Assembly (NCBI GenBank): GCA_001275005.1
Contig: JWZX01002381.1
Coordinates: forward strand, 1-12,660
From: Chrysochromulina tobinii
Taxonomy: Eukaryota; Haptophyta; Prymnesiales; Chrysochromulinaceae
Reading direction: 5' to 3'
DNA length: 12,660 nucleotides
The notes under the pieces were generated by a model. It was not told where the DNA came from, made no database searches, and worked only from the letters and a program-made list of their open reading frames with translations. The translations under genes and the position numbers were made by a program. This document shows positions 7,295-12,660 of this stretch, one piece after another; the stretch's first letter is position 1; each line of letters begins with the position of its first letter.

Positions 7295-9319
7295 ATGAAG
7301 GCCGACGATTTCTTCGATTACTTGCCGCTCCCGGAGCGGCGTGAGCAGCGCACGCCGCGCTTGTGGCCACGCTTGATAGCATGCTTGTCGGTGGCCACAC
7401 TGCTCACGTTCAGCTTAGCGTATCATAGCGGACACTGGCCGGTGCGTGCTCACCAGTCACAGACGGACGGCGGCTTTTCCATAGACCTGCGAGCGGCATA
7501 TCCGCCACGAGACGCGCACGCGCTCCCGTACTCGCCATTGGCGCCGAATCCAAAGTTCTTGCGGTGGACCAATTTCAGCCAGCCGAAGAACATCACTCCG
7601 TCAGGACCCTGGTACGTTGAGGCCGTTGGCGAACTGACGGTGCCTCTCGTGCATGGCGACGACGAGTCGCCACGCTTGACACTGCAAGTGGTGCTTCGCC
7701 GCTTTGCCGCCGCCGGTTCGACAGACGTCTCCATGGAGGGCCGCGCGTCGCATGGGGTCATTCTCGGTCACTGCGGCGGGCCCGGCTCAGGCGCCTCATG
7801 TGGCACCTGGCTCGCGTCGAACTATGTGGTGGAGCACACGCCGAATGGGACGGCCCGGGCTCTCGGGTTTGACGTCGTCGGCATCACGCAGCGCGGCGCC
7901 TCGCCCAATACACCCGGCGCGACTTGCAGCGCCATCACTGGATCCGAGCCGACTCTGCCCCCAAGATCGGAGATGTCGGAGGTGGTAGCGGAGGCGCCCA
8001 CTATCGCAGAGATCAGCCACAGCTGCCCATGCGCGTACGTCGAAGGGGCGCCGGCAGGGTACATGTGGAAGGACATCGACACGGGAAACGAGAGCGACGT
8101 CCTTCGCGTGTGGACGACGGCGCAAGAGACCGCCGACCGGTGCTACAACGCGTCGTACTGGCAGCTGACCGGTCCCACCGGCAAGACGTACCATTTTCTG
8201 GAGCACATGGGCACGCAGGCGCTGGCATATGATTTGGAGCTGCTCCGACGGGCTCTGGGAGAGACGCAGTGGAGCTTCTACGGCGCGTCGTATGGCACCG
8301 CAGTGGCCGCTGTGTACGCGAGCGCATTCCCTGAGAGAGTGAGCAAGATCGTGCTTGATGGCAATGCGGTGCCCATGCCCAACCTCGAATGGTGGGGCGC
8401 TATTTGGGGCAACACGGTCGCGGTGGTGATCGATCGGATGCTCGAAAACTGCCGTCAGCAGCCGGCCTGCGTGCTCAAGGACCCGTTTGCAGCGTATAGG
8501 TCCGTGCTCGCTGCGCTGCACAGCAAGCAGCTCCTCAGCCCTCCGTGCGCGAACGGCGCACGGCTGGCGCTGAATAGCGGCCTCGTGGTAGGCTACATGC
8601 ACGAGATGGCGAGGGGCCGTGGCAACGGCTGGATGGAGGGTGTGCGCACGGTCGCACTGCTCGCCGACGCGGATGCGCGCAGGCAAGAGATCGGTATCGT
8701 ACGCGTCCTCGATCGAATGTGCCGAGTGCGGAGCAGCATCACCTGGCGCCTGTACGGCCGATGCATCGACGACGTGATGGTGGGCGTGGATACCGACCCT
8801 ATCATGGGCACGGGCGTGTTTGGACTTGACGTGGCCGGGCGGCTGAGCGTCCCCCGCGGCGTACAGCTCTGGCGCTCGACGAAGCTGCTCCATGGCAGCG
8901 ACGTGACAGGCCACATGCTCGGTTACATTTCGTCCGTGGCCACGTGGCGTGCCCTGCCCACACCCGTCGCTCCATTTGGGTCCGCTAGTGTGGCGCCGCT
9001 GGTCCTTGGCAACTTGTTCGACCAGGCGACGAGCTACTACCGCTCGCAGACGATGGCGGCGGCCTTCCCTCGAAGCAGCATGCTCACCTACCAGGGGGTC
9101 GGCCACTGCCTCGACTTCCCCACAGACCCCGCGAACACGGACCGCATCGGCACGGGCGAGTGCACCGAGCTCGTGATCGAGTACTTACGCACGGGCGTGC
9201 TGCCCGTGAATGGCTACACCTGCCGCCAGCAGCGGCCTGTGCCGGTTCCGACGAGCCTCGACGTTGAGCTGCCGCAGAGCCTTCGGCCTCACAGGCTTTG
9301 GGATTGGGGCGCTCATTAG
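7295..9319 (+). CDS. Membrane-anchored alpha/beta hydrolase, S33 / tripeptidyl-aminopeptidase-like
   Basis: 674 residues from the first ATG at 7295; an in-frame TAA lies upstream at 7220. Seen: a short basic N-terminus, one hydrophobic anchor at about 27-43 (LIACLSVATLLTFSLAY), then a lumenal or extracellular hydrolase with several N-x-S/T sites and paired Cys. Core motifs: HCGGPGSG (159-166, the HGGPG oxyanion motif of peptidase family S33), nucleophile Ser332 in GASYGT, acid Asp576 in LGNLFDQAT, and His604 in GVGHCLDF, all in the order and context of TAP-like C-terminal domains. Family members release N-terminal peptides or hydrolyse esters. A type II membrane protein or an uncleaved signal anchor is likely; the GC-rich coding body has no introns. 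The substrate cannot be read from sequence. The triad and family are clear; peptidase versus esterase is not. Confidence 0.88.
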   Translation: MKADDFFDYLPLPERREQRTPRLWPRLIACLSVATLLTFSLAYHSGHWPVRAHQSQTDGGFSIDLRAAYPPRDAHALPYSPLAPNPKFLRWTNFSQPKNITPSGPWYVEAVGELTVPLVHGDDESPRLTLQVVLRRFAAAGSTDVSMEGRASHGVILGHCGGPGSGASCGTWLASNYVVEHTPNGTARALGFDVVGITQRGASPNTPGATCSAITGSEPTLPPRSEMSEVVAEAPTIAEISHSCPCAYVEGAPAGYMWKDIDTGNESDVLRVWTTAQETADRCYNASYWQLTGPTGKTYHFLEHMGTQALAYDLELLRRALGETQWSFYGASYGTAVAAVYASAFPERVSKIVLDGNAVPMPNLEWWGAIWGNTVAVVIDRMLENCRQQPACVLKDPFAAYRSVLAALHSKQLLSPPCANGARLALNSGLVVGYMHEMARGRGNGWMEGVRTVALLADADARRQEIGIVRVLDRMCRVRSSITWRLYGRCIDDVMVGVDTDPIMGTGVFGLDVAGRLSVPRGVQLWRSTKLLHGSDVTGHMLGYISSVATWRALPTPVAPFGSASVAPLVLGNLFDQATSYYRSQTMAAAFPRSSMLTYQGVGHCLDFPTDPANTDRIGTGECTELVIEYLRTGVLPVNGYTCRQQRPVPVPTSLDVELPQSLRPHRLWDWGAH

Positions 9320-9812
9320 GAGCGCGTATCCTGCGGAGCATCGAGCTTGAGACTTCCGATGCGATGAGCGATCGGATGTTGGCGGGCTAGCTGACATGGA
9401 GGCGGTGTGAGGAAAATGGCGCGGTCGAGAGCGGAGAGGAAGCACGATCCCCGGCATGTTCAGTTTTATCGCGGATCGCACGCGACCGGCGCGCGATCCG
9501 ATCCGGGGCGGCCGCTTACGTGGTGCACGTGCGGTGGGCCGGGCGGGTCGAATTTGTACTAGAAGCAGCGCTCCCTGCCGCGACCGTGCGCCGCGTCGGC
9601 ACACGGCCGAAGGGCATGCTTGCCGAAGGGTCGCCGGCGGTACAGCGGTGGAGAGAGCTATCGTGGAGGAAAACGCCACGCGACGCCCGACTACGCCCGA
9701 CGCGGTCCGATCGGCTCCCATATTTAATAGAACAATATATAGGTATCGAATACGGGCGGTGCGTCGTTACCTGAGCCAACCCGACAGCATGCTGCTGCCA
9801 GCTTTCGGCTTC
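9320..9812. other. 493-bp convergent intergenic region
   Basis: It lies between the 3' ends of the hydrolase (+) and the RGG protein (-) and should hold both 3' UTRs and poly(A) sites. Two structures stand out: an 8-bp inverted repeat (9472-9479 with 9493-9500, cggatcgc/gcgatccg, 13-nt loop), and an isolated AT-only-like patch atatttaatagaacaatata (9720-9739, extending to 9741) in very GC-rich surroundings. The patch could be an AT-rich cleavage/polyadenylation region; this is inference. No gene is supported. Confidence 0.5.
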
Positions 9813-11354
9813 TCACCACGCGCCCCACTCTTTCTCCGCCCCGTTCGGCCTCGGTCCGTCCAAGTCCGCGGCCCCTGAAACGGCCCCTGGTGCCGCCTTT
9901 CCCTTGGATCCGGGCAGCACGTAGTACCACGAGCGCGCGCGATCGTCCACCTCGACACCGAGCTGCCAGAGCTCTTCCTGCAGCACGTCCGCCTCGCCGA
10001 ACTCGCGCGCCTTCTTCTTGGCGAGCCTCGTGGCGAGCAGCCGATGAATCTGTGCTTCGGTCTCCGGCGCGATGGGCGCCACGTCACCCGGCTCGCGCAT
10101 ATAGTCGTGGCCGGCGTCAGCATCGGGCTGCGCTCGGCGGCCGTACCCGCCGCCTTCGCCATACGCGCCGTCGTGAGCGCTCCCCACGACGCGCCACGTG
10201 TACTCGCTGTCGACCAGTACGACGCCATGCACCTCAAGAAGCTCCGAGAGCAACGCGTCCGCCCGCCGGTAATTTTGCTCCTTACGCGCGGCGGTGCGCT
10301 CATCGATCAGGCTGAGGACCGCCGCCTCGTCCACCGCCGCCTTCGCCGGGCCGGCGCGCACCCACCGACGCGCAAAGGACAGACCGTCCGCTCGCCACTC
10401 CTTGGTACCTGATGAGGGAGGCAATCAAAGGCAATCAGAGGCCATCAGAGAGGCCATCAGAGGCACTCACAGACGCATCATTCTAATCGTGTTGCGTATA
10501 CCGTCGTTGACGGTGACACCGTGATCTCGCTCGAGCTGCGCGAGAAGCGCGTCGGCTTCGTCAAAGTCCTTGGCGAGCTTCGCCTCGAGCCGTTCACGTA
10601 GCAGCTCGTGCACCGCCTCCAGCGACGCGGACCCCTCCTTCAAGCCCGTGCTTACGTCCGTCGGTGAGCGCGTGTAGTCATGCCCGTTCTCGTTGAGCTG
10701 GCGGGCAGTCGACTTCGTACGAGGGCGGCCGTCGCGGGAGTATGGCACGCGCTCCTCGTACGACGGCTGTGCGCGCACCGAGCGTGCCGCACTCCGCTGC
10801 GTATCGCGATAAAAGTTGTTGCGCCGCGCAGATGAGTCTGCCTCATTGTACTCGTTGCGCGGCGGCGGAGCCCCACTCGTCGACCACAAGCGATCCCGAT
10901 CCCAGATCTGGACGCCCAGCTGCACAATCTCGTCGCGGATCTCATCTGCCTCTTCAAACCGACGCTCTCGGCGCATGGACTCCCGCTCGCTCAGCAACTG
11001 CTCGACCAGTACCTCGTCGACGCGCCCGCCGTCGTTCTCCGCGCGGGCGTAGCCACTGCCCCTGCCACGGGCAGGGCCGCCCCCTCGGCCTCGGCCGTAG
11101 TCGCCAACTGCACCACGGTCGTCATTGCCGCGTCCTCCACGGCCATTGTCGCCGCCCGGACGGCCGTAATCGCCTCCTCTTCCTCGGCCGTAGCCGCCGG
11201 TTGCACCGCGATTGTAGCCTCCGAATGCACCACGGCTGTCATCGCCGCCTCTTCCTCGGCCGTAGCTGCTGCCGCCGCCTGAACCACGGCCTCGACCGCC
11301 TCCACGGCTATCTCTTTGGTCGTCTCCGCTGACCCAACTGGGGTCGTAGCGCAT
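9813..11354 (-). CDS. RGG-rich protein with four CysRS-C-terminal-like helical hairpins, two exons
   Basis: Exons 10502-11354 and 9813-10408 join to 482 residues. Residues 14-104 are an RGG/FGG/YGRG domain, a type that usually binds RNA and drives condensate formation. Four hairpins follow at about 113-157, 245-289, 311-356 and 400-445, each reading roughly R..A....F.EAD.L..EL...GV.V.D....W, the pattern found at the C-terminus of cysteinyl-tRNA synthetases. Hairpins 2 and 4 are each preceded by a GHDYxRxPxDV linker (GHDY at 224-227 and 384-387), so the protein looks like a duplicated two-hairpin unit. The splice site GACG|GTATAC is chosen because it restores GVTVNDGTKEWRADG, which ends hairpin 2 on Trp like the others. 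No synthetase catalytic domain is present. Function is unknown; an RNA- or ribosome-linked role is inference. The start could instead be ATG 11456. Confidence 0.8.
10409..10501 (-). other. Intron of the RGG/hairpin gene (93 nt), built of about 10-12-nt repeats
   Basis: Donor G|GTATAC and acceptor CTCATCAG|GT, with one base of the split Gly285 codon on the donor side. Most of its length is repeats of the kind GCCTCTGATG (units near GGCCTCTCTGAT, GGCCTCTGAT, TGCCTTTGAT). The last 14 nt match the end of CDK intron 2 exactly. Reading through it hits a TGA, so it must be spliced for the two halves to join. Confidence 0.82.
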
Positions 11355-11634
11355 CAAAAGCGTCGCGGAGTTGGACTGCCGCGGACGCAGTGGGGTCACG
11401 GCAGATGAACGCAGCGATTGAGTGGTGTCCAGCAGGCACCAGCAAGTCAGGAGCATTGAGCGACGAGGCATCCTCTGAAGGCGTGTTGATCTCCTTGATG
11501 ACACCGAAAAACTTCTCCGAAAACAGGTCTCGGAAAGTGTCGAGGCCTCGCTGAACATTTCAGGCTGTTCACACTTGCTCACGAAACTCATTGGCGGGGT
11601 AGCCGTGAGCCGTGTCATCATTTCCTGCCGCGAG
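11355..11634. promoter_or_regulatory. Divergent promoter region, RGG gene and secreted Ala/Glu protein gene
   Basis: 280 bp separate the two divergent starts as annotated. On the minus strand the RGG frame stays open through it, with further ATGs at 11456 and beyond, so part could be N-terminal coding sequence. On the plus strand the frame is open back to a TGA but has no earlier ATG. No core promoter motif is recognised. Confidence 0.4.
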
Positions 11635-12454
11635 ATGCCGCGACTGCTACGGATCGTCGTGAGTCTCACGCTGCTGGCCCTCGCCAGTGCCCGTGCCTCG
11701 ATAGGTGGCTCCATGGGCGGCCGCAGCCTCGAGGACGGGTCCGGATCACACATGATTCCCGAGGCGACGTCATGGAACGAGGGCACCATCCGGCCGCCAG
11801 CCTCAGAGGTGCCCACGGCCTCGCCGCGTGGCTTCGCCGTGCGCAAGCGGCCGTGGGATGAGGCCACGACGGCCGCGACCTTGTTTGGCGACGCCGACTC
11901 CTTCGGCGGAGCCCACGGCAGCGGCGGCGCCGGCCGTATGGCCCGCAGCGGCAGCTGCATGGCCGCCGCTGCGGGCATCTCGATGGCCTTCATCGAGACG
12001 GAGGCGAGCGCGGCGGATCTCGAGGAGGGGCGGCAAAATGTGTACGTGCACGTGCACGTGCATGCTGCGGAGACGCCCGCCTCGCTGCGCGCTCAGATCG
12101 CTGCCGTCCGCGAGAGCACGCGGGAGATCGAGGCCGAGGCGCAGCGTATTGAGGAGGAGGAAGCGGCGGCGATCGAGGCAGGGCAGCACGCGCAGAGGCA
12201 GGCGGCGGCAGCATACGCGGCATCCGAGCGCGCCGCACGCGCCGCACGTGCGGCGTCTGTGAAAGGGCCTGTGAAAGGGCCCAAGATGCGACCGGGAGCG
12301 ACAGAGGTGACGGCAGAGGCGACAGAGGTGACGGCAGAGGCGGCGGCGGCGGCGGCAGTGACGGCGGCGGTGGAGGAGGCGACGGCGGCGGAGGCGACGG
12401 CGGCGGAGGAGTCGAGGACGGCGGCGGCGGCGGAGGCGACGGCGGCGGAGGCGA

Positions 12455-12508
<54 letters not shown>

Positions 12509-12660
12509 AGGCGACGGCGGCGGCAGAGGAGGAGGCGACGGCGGCTGAGGCGACGGTGGCGGAGGCGGCGGCCGTGGAGGCGGAGGAGGCGTCGGCGGCC
12601 GTGGAGGCGACGGCCGAGGCAGAGGAGGCGGCCGATGCGGCGATCAGCGTGGCGGGCGCC
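11635..12660 (+). CDS. Secreted or membrane-routed protein with long Ala/Glu/Thr-rich tail, cut by right edge
   Basis: Open from ATG 11635 to the right edge, exactly 342 codons with no stop, so partial. Seen: a clear signal peptide MPRLLRIVVSLTLLALASARA (n-region, hydrophobic core, A-R-A cleavage near 21/22); a polar Gly/Ser/Pro-rich segment to about 110; VYVHVHVHA at 136-144; a charged, likely coiled-coil helix with Arg, Glu and Gln at about 150-207; a VKGPVKGPK hinge at 209-217; then more than 120 residues of almost only Ala, Glu, Thr and Val in 4- and 5-residue periods such as ATAAE and AAAE. This suggests a long single helix or fibrous wall- or scale-type protein. I recognise no enzyme domain in the visible part. 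Its last 72 bp match the left-edge acyltransferase insert. A further domain may lie beyond the edge. Confidence 0.75.
12340..12560 (+). repeat. GCG/GAG/ACG codon repeat coding the Ala/Glu/Thr tail
   Basis: Low-complexity DNA made of GCG, GAG, GGC-shifted and ACG triplets with recurring gcgacggcggcggag units. In the sense frame it codes Ala/Glu/Thr; in shifted frames it would code Gly/Asp or Arg runs, which are not taken as real. It is prone to slippage and assembly collapse. Confidence 0.85.
12589..12660 (+). repeat. Right copy of the 72-bp coding segment shared with the left edge
   Basis: 64 of 72 bases match the minus strand of 134-205. It is in frame, coding residues 319-342 of the secreted protein. 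The match ends only because the window ends, so its full length is unknown. Confidence 0.7.

Noticed and set aside
7796-9106. Minus-strand open frame of 436 codons opposite the hydrolase
   Set aside because: The opposite strand carries a full catalytic triad in order; this frame is a GC-codon shadow rich in His, Arg and Ala.
9456-9878. Plus-strand open frame in the convergent intergenic region
   Set aside because: Arg-rich, no motif, and it runs into the antisense of the RGG gene's last exon.
10466-10470. Alternative donor GTGAGT for the RGG gene intron
   Set aside because: Looks stronger by consensus, but its phase puts the second exon in a frame with an early stop and destroys hairpins 3 and 4.
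11457-11993. Upstream extension of the RGG gene frame on the minus strand
   Set aside because: The frame stays open, but this part is antisense to the signal-peptide gene and its promoter and shows no conserved segment. A modest extension to ATG 11456 is kept as possible.
12340-12560. Gly/Asp-rich or Arg-rich frames in the right-edge repeat
   Set aside because: Simple consequence of shifting a GCG/GAG repeat; only the sense frame connects to a signal peptide and stays open for 342 codons.
1-12660. CRISPR arrays, tRNA or rRNA genes, transposon ends, viral genes
   Set aside because: Scanned by eye on both strands; no regularly spaced repeats, no cloverleaf or rRNA-like conserved cores, and no transposase, integrase or capsid motif was seen.

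Overview
The window looks like nuclear DNA from a GC-rich, intron-poor eukaryote, most likely a microalga such as a haptophyte or a similar alga. This rests on four things: a PSTAIRE cyclin-dependent kinase split by short GT-AG introns, an mTERF protein with an organelle-targeting leader, large Ala-, Gly- and Ser-rich low-complexity inserts, and no bacterial-style operons. The taxonomic guess is inference; no lineage marker is present.

Layout, left to right. An acyltransferase-3 (OafA-like) membrane protein runs off the left edge on the minus strand (1-1561, possibly with two more 5' exons up to 1854). Next are an mTERF-repeat organelle protein (2044-3537, -), an O-fucosyltransferase-like protein with a Ser/Gly insert (3739-5364, -), and a three-exon CDK (5721-6898, -). 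A 396-bp divergent intergenic region separates the CDK from a membrane-anchored S33-type alpha/beta hydrolase (7295-9319, +). Converging on it is a two-exon gene for an RGG-rich protein with four CysRS-C-terminal-like helical hairpins (9813-11354, -). Divergent from that gene, and leaving the window on the right, is a protein with a signal peptide and a long Ala/Glu/Thr-rich helical tail (11635-12660, +).

The genes do not form an obvious pathway and read as ordinary neighbours in a compact eukaryotic genome. Three themes link parts of the window. First, sugar or surface modification: the acyltransferase, the fucosyltransferase-like protein and the secreted Ala/Glu protein could all act in the secretory route, which is only an inference. 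Second, the last intron of the CDK gene and the only intron of the RGG gene share an identical 14-nt 3' end and both carry short tandem repeats, which hints at a common origin. Third, the outermost genes on the two sides carry a 72-bp coding segment about 89% identical in opposite orientations.

The most unusual gene is the RGG plus four-hairpin protein. Its splice junction can be fixed from the sequence because it restores the conserved end of the second hairpin. It is the best candidate here for an undescribed protein architecture.
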